Shown in pieces: positions 11,150-23,075 of a DNA stretch of 64,000 nt; position 1 is the stretch's first letter, and every line of letters begins with the position of its first letter. The notes beneath the pieces were generated by a model. That model was not told the DNA's origin. It saw only the letters and a list, made by a program, of their open reading frames with translations, and did no database searches. The DNA comes from Pachypanchax playfairii (lineage: Eukaryota; Chordata; Actinopteri; Cyprinodontiformes; Aplocheilidae), in the NCBI GenBank assembly GCA_006937955.1, contig SSNP01000081.1, forward strand, positions 74,501-138,500, written 5' to 3'. The translations under genes and the position numbers were made by a program.

Positions 11150-12370
11150 TGTTCGACAAATTCTTGGAAGTAGACCAGATCTGTGCCCACATCTGATCTC
11201 TGTGTGTACAGTCATTGGCCCATTTGCCTTCAGAACTGGCATGACATAGATTCAACAAGGTACTGGAAATATTCCTCAGAGATTTTGGTCCATATTGACA
11301 TGATACCATCACACAGTTGCTGCAGATTTGTCGGCTGCACATCCATGATGCAAATTTCCCATTCCACCACATCTCAAAGGTTCTCTATTGGATTGAGGTC
11401 TGGTGACTGTGGAGGCCATTTGAGTACAGTGAACTCATTGTCATGTTCATGAAACCAGTCTGAGATGATTCTTTCATGAAGCTTTATGAAATGGTGCATT
11501 ATCCTGTTGGAAGTAGCCATCAGTAGATGGTACACTGTGATCATAAAGGGATGCACATGATCAACCACAATACGCAGGTAGGCTGTGGCGTTGCAACGAT
11601 GGTCAATTGGTACTAAGGGACCTTAAGTGTGCCAAGAAAATGTCCCCCACACCATTACATCCCCATCAACAGCCTGAACCATTGATACAAGGCAGGATGG
11701 ATCATGCTTTCATGTTGTTGATGCCAAATTCTGACCCTACCATCTGAATGTTGCAGCAGAAATTGAGACTCATCTGACCAAGAAACCTCTATTGTCCAAT
11801 TTTGAGCCTGTGTGAATTGTAGCCTCATTTTGCTGTTCTTAACTGACAAGAGTGGTACCCGGTGTGGTCTTCTGCTGCTGTAGCCCATCTGCCTCAAGGT
11901 TTGACGTGTTGTGTGTTCCAAGATGCTCTTCTGCATACCTCCGATGTAAAGAGTGGTTATTTGAGTTACTGTTGCCTTTCTATCAGTTCGAACCAGTCTG
12001 GTCATTTCCCTCTGTCCTCTGGCATCAACAAGACATTTTCACCCACAGAACTGCTGCTCACTGGATATTTTTCCCTTTTTTGGACCATTCTCTGTAAACC
12101 CTAGAGATGGTTGTGTTTGAAACTCCCAGTAGATCAGCAGTTTTTGAAATACTCAGACAAGCTTGTCTGGCACCAACAACCACGCTACATTCAAAGTTAC
12201 TTCAATCACCTTTCTTCCCCATCCTGATGCTGGTTTGAACTGCAGCAGATTGTCTTGACCATGTCTACATGCCTAAATGTATTGAGTTTCTGCCATGTGA
12301 TTGGCTGATTAGAAATTTGCGTTAACGAGCAGTTGGACAAGTGTGCCTTATAAAGTGGCCAGTGAGTGTA
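11150..12370 (-). pseudogene. Degenerate Tc1-like transposon
   Basis: Minus-strand pieces show a Tc1 transposase in order. 12005-11655 gives TRLVRTDRK, RQTLRQMGY and SWSDESQFLL, the first catalytic Asp region. 11568-11374 gives LKWPPQSPDLNPIENL, containing the catalytic Glu. Stops and shifts separate them. The end near 12340-12370 (cttataaagtggccagtgag) matches the typical termini of a fish Tc1 subfamily different from the one at 12379. The other terminus is missing. Confidence 0.8.
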
Positions 12371-12378
12371 TATACATA

Positions 12379-13977
12379 CAGTGGGGCAAATAAGTATTTA
12401 GTCAGCCACCAATTGTGTAAGTTCTCCCACTTAAAAAGATCAGAGAGGCCTGTAATTTTCATCATAGGTATACCTCAACTATGAGAGACAAAATGAGGAA
12501 AAAAAATCCAGAAAATCACATTGTCTGATTTTTAAAGAATTTATTTGCAAATTATGGTGGAAAATAAGTATTTGGTCAATAACAAAAGTTAATCTCAATA
12601 CTTTGTTATATAGCCTTTGTTGGCAATGACAGAGGTCAAACGTTTTCTGTAAGTCTTCACAAGGTTTTCACACACTGTTGCTGGTATTTTGGCCCATTCC
12701 TCCATGCAGATCTCCTCTAGAGCAGTGATGTTCTGGGGCTGACGCTGGGCAACACGGACTTTCAACTCCCTCCAGAGATTTTCTATGGGGTTGAGATCTG
12801 GAGACTGGCTAGGCCACTCCAGGACCTTGAAATGCTTCTTACGAAGCCACTCCTTCGTTGCCCGGGCGGTGTGTTTGGGATCATTGTCATGCTGAAAGAC
12901 CCAGCCACGTCTCATTTTCAATGCCCTTGCTGATGGAAGGAGGTTTTCACTCAAAATCTTATGATACATGGCCCCATTCATTCTTTCCTTTACACGGATC
13001 AGTCGTCCTGGTCCCCTTGCAGAAAAACAGCCCCAAAGCATGATGTTTCCACCCCCATGCTTTACAGTAGGTATGGTGTTCTTTGGATCCAACTCAGCAT
13101 TCTTTCCCCTCCAAACACGACAAGTTGAGTTTCTACCAAAAAGTTCTATTTTGGTTTCATCTGACCATATGATGTTCTCCCAATCCTCTTCTGGATCATC
13201 CAAATGCTCTCTAGCAAACCGCAGACGGGCCTGGACGTGTCCTGGCTTCAGCAGGGGGACACGTCTGGCACTGCAGGATTTGAGTCCCTGGCGGCGTAGT
13301 GTGTTACTGATGGTAGCCTTTGTTACTTTGGTCCCAGCTCTCTGCAGGTCATTCACTAGGTCCCTCCGTGTGGTTCTGGGATTTTTGCTCACCGTTCTTG
13401 TGATCATTTTGACCCCACGGGGTGAGATCTTGCGTGGAGCCCCAGATCGAGGGAGATCAGTGGTCTTGTATGTCTTCCATTTTCTAATAATTGCTCCCAC
13501 AGTTGATTTCTTCACACCAAGCTGCTTACCTATTGCAGATTCAGTCTTCCCAGCCTGGTGAAGGTCTACAATTTTGTTTCTGGTGTCCTTTGACAGCTCT
13601 TTGGTCTTGGCCATAGTGGAGTTTGGAGCGTGACTGTTTGAGGTTGTGGACAGGTGTCTTTTATACTGATAACAAGTTCACACAGGTGCCATTAATACAG
13701 GTAACGAGTGGAGGACCGAGGAGCCTCTTAAAGAAGTTACAGGTCTGTGAAAGCCAGAAATCTTACTTGTTTGTAGGTGACCAAATACTTATTTTCCACC
13801 ATAATTTGCAAATAAATTCTTTAAAAATCAGACAATGTGATTTTCTGGATTTTTTTTCCTCATTTTGTCTCTTATAGTTGAGGTATACCTATGATGAAAA
13901 TTACAGGCCTCTCTGATCTTTTTAAGTGGGAGAACTTACACAATTGGTGGCTGACTAAATACTTTTTTGCCCCACTG
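12379..13977 (-). mobile_element. Full-length Tc1/mariner transposon, copy 1
   Basis: The 1599-bp element starts CAGTGGGGCAAA and ends with the complement TTTGCCCCACTG, with TA on both sides. Long inverted repeats of more than 200 bp include the paired words gtcagccaccaattgtg and ggaaaataagtatttggt. One intact transposase lies on the minus strand. It is nearly identical to copy 2 (31733-33334), so both moved recently. Confidence 0.95.
12595..13614 (-). CDS. Tc1-type transposase, intact, 339 aa
   Basis: A DD34E transposase that cuts and pastes its own element at TA sites in the nucleus. Residues 1-50 form the first paired-like helix-turn-helix (start MAKTKELSKDTRNKI). A GAPRK basic linker lies near 58-62 and a second helix-turn-helix near 65-115. 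The catalytic triad is Asp152 (SDETK), Asp243 (HDNDPKH) and Glu278 (PIENLW), with the 34-residue spacing typical of the family. Length is normal (Sleeping Beauty-like enzymes are about 340). The start is the first ATG in the frame and has the usual family N-terminus. Compared with copy 2 it lacks one Asn after residue 53, where family members usually have one. No stop or shift is present, so an active enzyme is possible but unproven. Confidence 0.93.
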   Translation of the reverse strand: MAKTKELSKDTRNKIVDLHQAGKTESAIGKQLGVKKSTVGAIIRKWKTYKTTDLPRSGAPRKISPRGVKMITRTVSKNPRTTRRDLVNDLQRAGTKVTKATISNTLRRQGLKSCSARRVPLLKPGHVQARLRFAREHLDDPEEDWENIIWSDETKIELFGRNSTCRVWRGKNAELDPKNTIPTVKHGGGNIMLWGCFSARGPGRLIRVKERMNGAMYHKILSENLLPSARALKMRRGWVFQHDNDPKHTARATKEWLRKKHFKVLEWPSQSPDLNPIENLWRELKVRVAQRQPQNITALEEICMEEWAKIPATVCENLVKTYRKRLTSVIANKGYITKY

Positions 13978-15700
13978 TATGGGTTTCTGTGAGTCTGTAT
14001 GCATATGCGATGTGCATACACTTTGCACTTTAATATCTGAACAGTCTGGATGTTAAGGTACTTTTAACATGAACATATTAATACTTTTAATCTCTCCCTG
14101 TTGCTATTCTGCTGCAATCTTTTTGTTTTTACTGTACTGTACTGTATTGTTTTGTACTTAATGTGGTCAGCTTTGGCCTGCCGAGGGATTGAAGATGGAA
14201 ATTAGCTCTGACTGTAATCTTGCATAGGCATTCATTGATATATTGTCCCTTTTATAACTAAACACAAAAAACAACTCAATTGCAAGATTATAATAAGTGT
14301 TGAAGGAAGCTCTTACTACATCCCTTCATTGTCAGATACAAAAAATGAAAGGTGCATAGCAGTGATATGACCTAATTCAATCCCATCTGTATAATCAGAT
14401 GAGTGAAAGAAGGAAGTAAGATGATCTAAAAAAAACCCAAGAAGATAAATACCAATTGGGGTCTAAAAATTATGATAACAGAAATTTTTACCACAATTTG
14501 TATTACTATTTAGCGAAAAAATAAAAATACATTGGGTTTGTGTTTTCATAGAAAAACACAAAGCAAGGTTTGATTCACTTTACTTGCATTTCAGCTGAGT
14601 ACTTACACTTTCCTAAAGTTCAGTTACACTGCAATTTGGAATTGTATTTTTCTCTTCATCGTGTGTTAGAGTTCCATGTTACTTTTTCAAAATAACAATT
14701 TATATGCATTATTTTGTACAGAAGCAATTTCAACATTAGTTACATTATATTTTTGCAACCAGAAATAAAACATACCTCTTTAACTGCATGCTATATCTCT
14801 TCAGAAGGAGATGCACTCTCCCACACTAAAAATCTGGGTCATAATCAGCTGTCTCAGTCTACAAAAAACTACTTTCATTTACTTAAATTGCTCCTGTAAA
14901 TTCAAAACTAAACTAATAAAATTAAGTTAAACTTTTGGTACATGACTTCCCATTTCTGCCCAAGAAATTTCTAAATTTTAATCAATGGGTCACCGAGTTC
15001 ACAGAAAGTATGACGGAGCTGTTTGCAAACTAAGCTGCGGTTGTGACGTGGTTTGTTTCATAAAGGCTATGGGAACTGTCCAGTGCTGAAAATCAATCCA
15101 ATCCTGCAGGGAAAAATCGACAGCAGGGACTAAGAGAGGGGAAAGCTGAATACTACCCTGATCTTTAAAGTCTGTTTTTCTTTTTTACCCCTCTGTTTAC
15201 AGTGAACTATATCACCAGAATTTAGTAATAATATTATTATATCATTATTGATTGTGTTTTCTGAGTGATATAAAAAAAATAAGATGGCAGCTACATGCAA
15301 TACAAAATGATAAGAGGAAAAAAAACATTCAAACTTAATTTTTTCTCAAACCTTTTAAGAAGTATTAAATAAATGTTTTAACTTTTACGTTTTAGTATTT
15401 CATGTCAGCAAATTAAAATAATAAGTTAAAATTCTAAACACTTACCTTTATGTTACTGTAGGCTGAATCGCTTGAATACTAAGAGTAGTTTCATCCTCAT
15501 GAAAAAAAACATTTAAGTGTGTTTTCCTGTCGCTGCTTCCTTTGCATAAGCATCACAACATTTTTTTCACAAATCCACTACCACATTTTTCATTTAAAAA
15601 CATATAGATGTCTCCACAATGAGCTTTCTCCTTTCATAGTCACTAAAATGAGTTGTTCCTTCCTTCCTGCCTGGTTGGTTGTGTATTTCTGCTGATCGCT
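13978..15700. other. Intergenic, no gene seen
   Basis: AT-rich sequence with no recognised repeat, exon or RNA gene. Confidence 0.45.
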
Positions 15701-15705
15701 GTTGG

Positions 15706-15706
<1 letters not shown>

Positions 15707-15759
<53 letters not shown>

Positions 15760-15786
15760 GTGTGTGTGTGCGTGTGTGTGTGTGTT
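15707..15786 (+). repeat. (TG)n microsatellite
   Basis: About 40 TG units with two or three CG interruptions. The second copy of the 3.6-kb duplication begins inside this same tract, directly after the N gap. Confidence 0.97.
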
Positions 15787-16165
15787 TGTGAGCAAGTGTG
15801 TGGGAGAGAGGGAGAGAGCTCTGATTATGTGTCTATTTATATGTGCTATTGTTTTCTCTCGAGAGTAAAGATGTGCAGTATATATATTTTAGATTTTAGC
15901 CAACTCAGGAAGATTTCTATCTCAGTTTTAATTCAAACTGAATCTGTCCCTTAGCCACATGGTAAAAAGTTGTAAAACTAAGCACACTGCCTTGGCTGAT
16001 CCATTTTAACCTCATAATGTCATTCTTTTTTTTAATTTTTCTCTGCTTTTTATATTTATTATAAAATGTATATATTATCATTGGACTTTCTTGATATTCA
16101 CAAAAATTGTACAATTTCCATGTGATTTTTTGTTTGTTTGTTTGTTTGAAGTCCATTAAAACTGA

Positions 16166-16760
16166 TTAATTCAGGTCACTGGTGATCCAGGATTTTTTAT
16201 TGAGGAAACACGTCACTGTTCTGGTGGGGATCATGTTATCCACACAGAAGTTAAAATAATCAGTCACACATTCAGTCATAGCATTGATGTTCACAGAGTG
16301 CATCCCAGTCTGTAGTATGGGATTACAACCCTGCTCTTGGCAAGGCAAATCATAATCTTGTTTGTCGCTGCTCAGTGTATAAACGTATTGTTCAGAGGCA
16401 ACCTGTGATCAAGAGAACTGTGAGGAGGTGGTGAAGAAACTCTTCAAGGATGTTTTGAGGCTAGAGCCCTGATATTTGCACAAAACAAGTCCAGTATTTT
16501 GTTTTCTCTGGTGGAACAGCTGACAAACTGTTGAAATGTTGGCAGTGTAGAAGAAAGAAAGGCATGATTAAAATCTCCAGATATTGCCACAAATGCATTT
16601 GGGTGTTGTGTTTGTAGCTTAGCAACAGTTGGGCCAGTATGACGTCACATGCAGACTTGGCATTAGTTGATGGTGGAATGTAAACTGCTACTAAAAGAAC
16701 ACTGCTGAAATCCCTCTGTCGATAATATAGACAAAAACCAACAGCTAAGAGTTTAAAGAG
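16166..16760 (-). pseudogene. LINE endonuclease fragment
   Basis: Minus-strand translation gives SGDFNHAFLSSTLPTFQQFV and then a LDLFCAN-like motif, and further on YFNFCVDNMIPTRTV and WITSDLN. This is the endonuclease-to-linker part of a fish L2-like LINE, different from the GDFNAH family at 7045. Stops break it. The same piece recurs at 19818-20412. Confidence 0.7.
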
Positions 16761-17264
16761 GCCATTTCACACAAATTTCAGGACTTTGTGGTTATTTCTG
16801 AAGTATTAACCTGTAATATGAAACATTTTATATCTAAAAACGTTAAGAAACACTGATTAACAGACCTTTCAATCCGTCTGCGTCAAAATTCGTCTGGTTT
16901 CGTCAGGCTTTTTTTCAGGCAAATTCAAATTTGCTGGACTCTGATTGGCTAACAAACTAGCCTATGAGAGCAAGGTATACTGTTTCCTGTTTGCTACGTT
17001 ATGCTACAGCTTTTAGCCAGCAGCATGCTAGGCGTGGTTTCAACTGCGGGAGCTGCCGAATGCTAAAGAGCAAAGGTGTGATGAAACAGATACAGGCCAT
17101 TCGAACTCGGGTTTTATCACCACCTGCGTAGTTTGAGAGATAAAAGCTGAAAGAGAAGTTGTTGACCTGTTTTCACACCCACTATGAAGGTAAGAACACC
17201 TGTGGAGCTAAAATATTCAACAGAAACCTCAGAAAAAACGTTTTTAATGGAATTACCGCTTTAA
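16753..17264 (+). mobile_element. TTAA-flanked MITE, full copy
   Basis: TTAA lies at both ends (16753-16756 and 17261-17264), and the inner ends are agaggccattt and the complement of agcggtaatt. A TTAA target site is typical of piggyBac elements, so this may be a non-autonomous piggyBac derivative. It appears again at 20405-20916 because of the duplication. Confidence 0.6.
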
Positions 17265-17728
17265 AGATAAATAGACAGTGTTAGACAAAGAACACAAACA
17301 AGATATGAGATACATTAGCAGCATAGTAAATGTCTTATTGGTGGTTTGAAGTCAGGTCAGTACAGGTGAATTAGTTATTTTTATGATAACATAACTTATC
17401 TCTTCATTAGGGGTTTTAATATCTTTATTCAACATGGTGACTTTCTGCAGGAAAAACAGGTTTTGTGTGTCTTGTGGTTTTGGAGTACAGTGATTCACAG
17501 AGCAGCTATTCTAAAATTTTTAGAACACACCCTGTCTCTCCATGTGGTTAATTTTAATAATCATAATTTTACAAGACAACAGGTGGGTGATGCAGTGTGT
17601 AGGGAGGCTTTGGGGTTCAGTTATACTGAGCATATCAGAGAACAGGAGTAACAAGTAAACTAGTAAATTGATAATTGTGCTGAGAATACTTAGCAGTCAA
17701 ACCTTTTATATTATCATTATTATTATTA

Positions 17729-17964
17729 CCTCCGCCAAAGAAGTAATGTTTTCATCTGGGTTGGTCTGTCTCTCTGTCTGTTAGCAGAATAACTCAAAAA
17801 CTTATGGATGATCAGAAATGACTCAAGGAACAATCAGTTAGATTTTGGGGGTGATCCGGATTAACGTCTGGATTCAGGAATTTTTTTTAAGGAGACAGAA
17901 ATAGTACTTTCTACAATATGTCCACTTGGCGGAGGTCTGCACTCTTTGAGTGCCTTTCCAGTTA
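17729..17964. repeat. Dispersed repeat with cctccgcc / ggcggagg ends
   Basis: It begins cctccgccaaag and near its end has cttggcggaggtctg, so the ends are roughly inverted. It then reads ctttgagtgcctttccagtta. A related scrap lies at 6784-6900. Repeated at 21381-21616. Confidence 0.5.
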
Positions 17965-18964
17965 TTATTATTATTATTTTTGTTTACAGTTTGTAAAAAT
18001 TTTTGTAATCTGTGAGGAGGCAGTACTTGCACTTGAAAACACCCCAAGACAAAATCTGTAACACAAAAAAAATCATCTAAATTACAGGAAAAATACATGC
18101 GTTAAAAGAGCTTGAGGATGATTGACTAATTTCGTAACCGTACAGTAAATATCAAAGACTGACTGGTAAAACTCTCAAATTAGCGTGATTACACAATTCT
18201 GAATAAGACCAAGGAAAGTCTGTCCTTACTGCCAACACAGACATCTGTCTATAAATACAGTGGTGATCCAGGTGGCAGTGAGATACTGATACCCATTAGT
18301 GGCATATTTTGCCGGAGTCACTCCAGGATCACAAACAACACTTCTCCTAATATCCACTGAAAACTTCACCAAGGAGGTCAGTGATGGAACATCACCACTG
18401 TAATATGATTTTATTAACTTCCCCTGTTAGTTCTTTTTATATTTGATGAGCAGCTATTTTCTGTAGTGCTGACCATCTCAGTGGGACCAGTTTGATCCAG
18501 TTTGATGACTCTCCTCGAATACCATGAGAACCAGTTTACTTAGAAACAGGCGGCTGGCTCATTTTTCATTTTCAGAGCTGATCTAGGTCAATACGCTTTT
18601 AGAAAACAGGCCAACAGGGCTGGGACGGGGTAGCAAAATAACACAAGCATCTTTCTGCATATTGCAGCACAAATTACTTATTTTGGTGTGTAATCATATA
18701 AAGTTGTAAAAGGTTTCATAAACAACTAAAAAATTAACTTTGTAGAGTTATAGCAGTTTCCAAGATAACTTTTTTACAGTCAGAGAAACAAACCAGTAAT
18801 AATGTAATGGGAATTTCTTCTTTTTTATCATAGGGAAGTAAATTTTCCACATTTGAACCATCCTTGAGGAGCAGTGGGCTCCTATATGTGCAGTGCCTGG
18901 GGACAATATATTTCAAAATAGACACTCCAGCATGTGACCTGCAGGAGCTTGAGATCAAACAGCT

Positions 18965-19348
18965 TTTCTCCTGATTAGTGAATAAACTTTCTCCCTATTT
19001 GGCCATCGGGAGCTGTGCTTTGGTTCGCCCTGATCATGGAACAGTGGATCAGGTCTTTGCCATCATGGAGTTACTGAGGGGGTCATGGGAATGAGTTTTG
19101 TGGACTTGCATGAGGAAGCTTACAACTGGGTACCCTGGGCGTTTTGTGGGGGGTGCTGTGAGAGTACTGGGTCCCAGGCCCACTTCTATGATCTGTCCAG
19201 TCCTTGTACATCCAAAACAAGAGCTTTGTCCTCATTCTCAGCAGTAAATAAAGCTTTTTCCCTCTGCAGGTTGGACTTTGCCATCGATGCCCCTTGTCGC
19301 CAATCTTGTTTGTGATGTTCATGGACAAGATCTCAAAGCGTAGCCATG
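18965..19348 (+). pseudogene. LINE reverse-transcriptase fragment
   Basis: Translation in shifting frames shows GTVDQVFAIMELLRGSWE, then a decayed palm region, then a CPLSP-like and VMFMDKISKRSHG-like segment. This is the middle of the reverse transcriptase in the same LINE family as 7045-8310. It is cut off by the N gap here, and the second copy (22617-23075) continues a little further. Confidence 0.65.
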
Positions 19349-19358
19349 NNNNNNNNNN
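19349..19358. other. Assembly gap (10 N)
   Basis: Ten unknown bases between the two copies of the 3642-bp duplication. Confidence 1.
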
Positions 19359-19411
<53 letters not shown>

Positions 19412-22400
19412 GTGTGTGTGTGCGTGTGTGTGTGTGTTTGTGAGCAAGTGTGTGGGAGAGAGGGAGAGAGCTCTGATTATGTGTCTATTTATATGTGCTA
19501 TTGTTTTCTCTCGAGAGTAAAGATGTGCAGTATATATATTTTAGATTTTAGCCAACTCAGGAAGATTTCTATCTCAGTTTTAATTCAAACTGAATCTGTC
19601 CCTTAGCCACATGGTAAAAAGTTGTAAAACTAAGCACACTGCCTTGGCTGATCCATTTTAACCTCATAATGTCATTCTTTTTTTTAATTTTTCTCTGCTT
19701 TTTATATTTATTATAAAATGTATATATTATCATTGGACTTTCTTGATATTCACAAAAATTGTACAATTTCCATGTGATTTTTTGTTTGTTTGTTTGTTTG
19801 AAGTCCATTAAAACTGATTAATTCAGGTCACTGGTGATCCAGGATTTTTTATTGAGGAAACACGTCACTGTTCTGGTGGGGATCATGTTATCCACACAGA
19901 AGTTAAAATAATCAGTCACACATTCAGTCATAGCATTGATGTTCACAGAGTGCATCCCAGTCTGTAGTATGGGATTACAACCCTGCTCTTGGCAAGGCAA
20001 ATCATAATCTTGTTTGTCGCTGCTCAGTGTATAAACGTATTGTTCAGAGGCAACCTGTGATCAAGAGAACTGTGAGGAGGTGGTGAAGAAACTCTTCAAG
20101 GATGTTTTGAGGCTAGAGCCCTGATATTTGCACAAAACAAGTCCAGTATTTTGTTTTCTCTGGTGGAACAGCTGACAAACTGTTGAAATGTTGGCAGTGT
20201 AGAAGAAAGAAAGGCATGATTAAAATCTCCAGATATTGCCACAAATGCATTTGGGTGTTGTGTTTGTAGCTTAGCAACAGTTGGGCCAGTATGACGTCAC
20301 ATGCAGACTTGGCATTAGTTGATGGTGGAATGTAAACTGCTACTAAAAGAACACTGCTGAAATCCCTCTGTCGATAATATAGACAAAAACCAACAGCTAA
20401 GAGTTTAAAGAGGCCATTTCACACAAATTTCAGGACTTTGTGGTTATTTCTGAAGTATTAACCTGTAATATGAAACATTTTATATCTAAAAACGTTAAGA
20501 AACACTGATTAACAGACCTTTCAATCCGTCTGCGTCAAAATTCGTCTGGTTTCGTCAGGCTTTTTTTCAGGCAAATTCAAATTTGCTGGACTCTGATTGG
20601 CTAACAAACTAGCCTATGAGAGCAAGGTATACTGTTTCCTGTTTGCTACGTTATGCTACAGCTTTTAGCCAGCAGCATGCTAGGCGTGGTTTCAACTGCG
20701 GGAGCTGCCGAATGCTAAAGAGCAAAGGTGTGATGAAACAGATACAGGCCATTCGAACTCGGGTTTTATCACCACCTGCGTAGTTTGAGAGATAAAAGCT
20801 GAAAGAGAAGTTGTTGACCTGTTTTCACACCCACTATGAAGGTAAGAACACCTGTGGAGCTAAAATATTCAACAGAAACCTCAGAAAAAACGTTTTTAAT
20901 GGAATTACCGCTTTAAAGATAAATAGACAGTGTTAGACAAAGAACACAAACAAGATATGAGATACATTAGCAGCATAGTAAATGTCTTATTGGTGGTTTG
21001 AAGTCAGGTCAGTACAGGTGAATTAGTTATTTTTATGATAACATAACTTATCTCTTCATTAGGGGTTTTAATATCTTTATTCAACATGGTGACTTTCTGC
21101 AGGAAAAACAGGTTTTGTGTGTCTTGTGGTTTTGGAGTACAGTGATTCACAGAGCAGCTATTCTAAAATTTTTAGAACACACCCTGTCTCTCCATGTGGT
21201 TAATTTTAATAATCATAATTTTACAAGACAACAGGTGGGTGATGCAGTGTGTAGGGAGGCTTTGGGGTTCAGTTATACTGAGCATATCAGAGAACAGGAG
21301 TAACAAGTAAACTAGTAAATTGATAATTGTGCTGAGAATACTTAGCAGTCAAACCTTTTATATTATCATTATTATTATTACCTCCGCCAAAGAAGTAATG
21401 TTTTCATCTGGGTTGGTCTGTCTCTCTGTCTGTTAGCAGAATAACTCAAAAACTTATGGATGATCAGAAATGACTCAAGGAACAATCAGTTAGATTTTGG
21501 GGGTGATCCGGATTAACGTCTGGATTCAGGAATTTTTTTTAAGGAGACAGAAATAGTACTTTCTACAATATGTCCACTTGGCGGAGGTCTGCACTCTTTG
21601 AGTGCCTTTCCAGTTATTATTATTATTATTTTTGTTTACAGTTTGTAAAAATTTTTGTAATCTGTGAGGAGGCAGTACTTGCACTTGAAAACACCCCAAG
21701 ACAAAATCTGTAACACAAAAAAAATCATCTAAATTACAGGAAAAATACATGCGTTAAAAGAGCTTGAGGATGATTGACTAATTTCGTAACCGTACAGTAA
21801 ATATCAAAGACTGACTGGTAAAACTCTCAAATTAGCGTGATTACACAATTCTGAATAAGACCAAGGAAAGTCTGTCCTTACTGCCAACACAGACATCTGT
21901 CTATAAATACAGTGGTGATCCAGGTGGCAGTGAGATACTGATACCCATTAGTGGCATATTTTGCCGGAGTCACTCCAGGATCACAAACAACACTTCTCCT
22001 AATATCCACTGAAAACTTCACCAAGGAGGTCAGTGATGGAACATCACCACTGTAATATGATTTTATTAACTTCCCCTGTTAGTTCTTTTTATATTTGATG
22101 AGCAGCTATTTTCTGTAGTGCTGACCATCTCAGTGGGACCAGTTTGATCCAGTTTGATGACTCTCCTCGAATACCATGAGAACCAGTTTACTTAGAAACA
22201 GGCGGCTGGCTCATTTTTCATTTTCAGAGCTGATCTAGGTCAATACGCTTTTAGAAAACAGGCCAACAGGGCTGGGACGGGGTAGCAAAATAACACAAGC
22301 ATCTTTCTGCATATTGCAGCACAAATTACTTATTTTGGTGTGTAATCATATAAAGTTGTAAAAGGTTTCATAAACAACTAAAAAATTAACTTTGTAGAGT

Positions 22401-23000
22401 TATAGCAGTTTCCAAGATAACTTTTTTACAGTCAGAGAAACAAACCAGTAATAATGTAATGGGAATTTCTTCTTTTTTATCATAGGGAAGTAAATTTTCC
22501 ACATTTGAACCATCCTTGAGGAGCAGTGGGCTCCTATATGTGCAGTGCCTGGGGACAATATATTTCAAAATAGACACTCCAGCATGTGACCTGCAGGAGC
22601 TTGAGATCAAACAGCTTTTCTCCTGATTAGTGAATAAACTTTCTCCCTATTTGGCCATCGGGAGCTGTGCTTTGGTTCGCCCTGATCATGGAACAGTGGA
22701 TCAGGTCTTTGCCATCATGGAGTTACTGAGGGGGTCATGGGAATGAGTTTTGTGGACTTGCATGAGGAAGCTTACAACTGGGTACCCTGGGCGTTTTGTG
22801 GGGGGTGCTGTGAGAGTACTGGGTCCCAGGCCCACTTCTATGATCTGTCCAGTCCTTGTACATCCAAAACAAGAGCTTTGTCCTCATTCTCAGCAGTAAA
22901 TAAAGCTTTTTCCCTCTGCAGGTTGGACTTTGCCATCGATGCCCCTTGTCGCCAATCTTGTTTGTGATGTTCATGGACAAGATCTCAAAGCGTAGCCATG
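19359..23000 (+). repeat. 3642-bp direct duplication, copy 2
   Basis: Matches 15707-19348 base for base where compared. It contains the second appearance of the LINE endonuclease (19818-20412, -), the TTAA MITE (20405-20916), the cctccgcc repeat (21381-21616) and the LINE reverse transcriptase (22617-23075, continuing past the copy end). Confidence 0.95.
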
Positions 23001-23075
23001 GTGAGGAGGGAGTCTGGTTTGGGAACCTCAGGGTCTTTTTCAGTCTTTTTGTCTATATGGATGTTACACTGAAAT

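Larger units (their letters stand above)
15707..19348 (+). repeat. 3642-bp direct duplication, copy 1
   Basis: Every position compared matches 19359-23000 at a constant offset of 3652, including the exact length of the TG tract and all open frames. Copy 1 runs into the 10-N gap. See the findings for why this is probably an assembly overlap. Confidence 0.95.

Noticed and set aside
12968..13561. 197-codon plus-strand open frame
   Set aside because: Antisense shadow of the intact Tc1 transposase. The same shadow appears opposite the second copy at 32322-32918.
15653..15954. Cys-Val repeat protein frames
   Set aside because: Translation of the (TG)n tract. No start context or conservation is expected, and it is copied at 19346 by the duplication.
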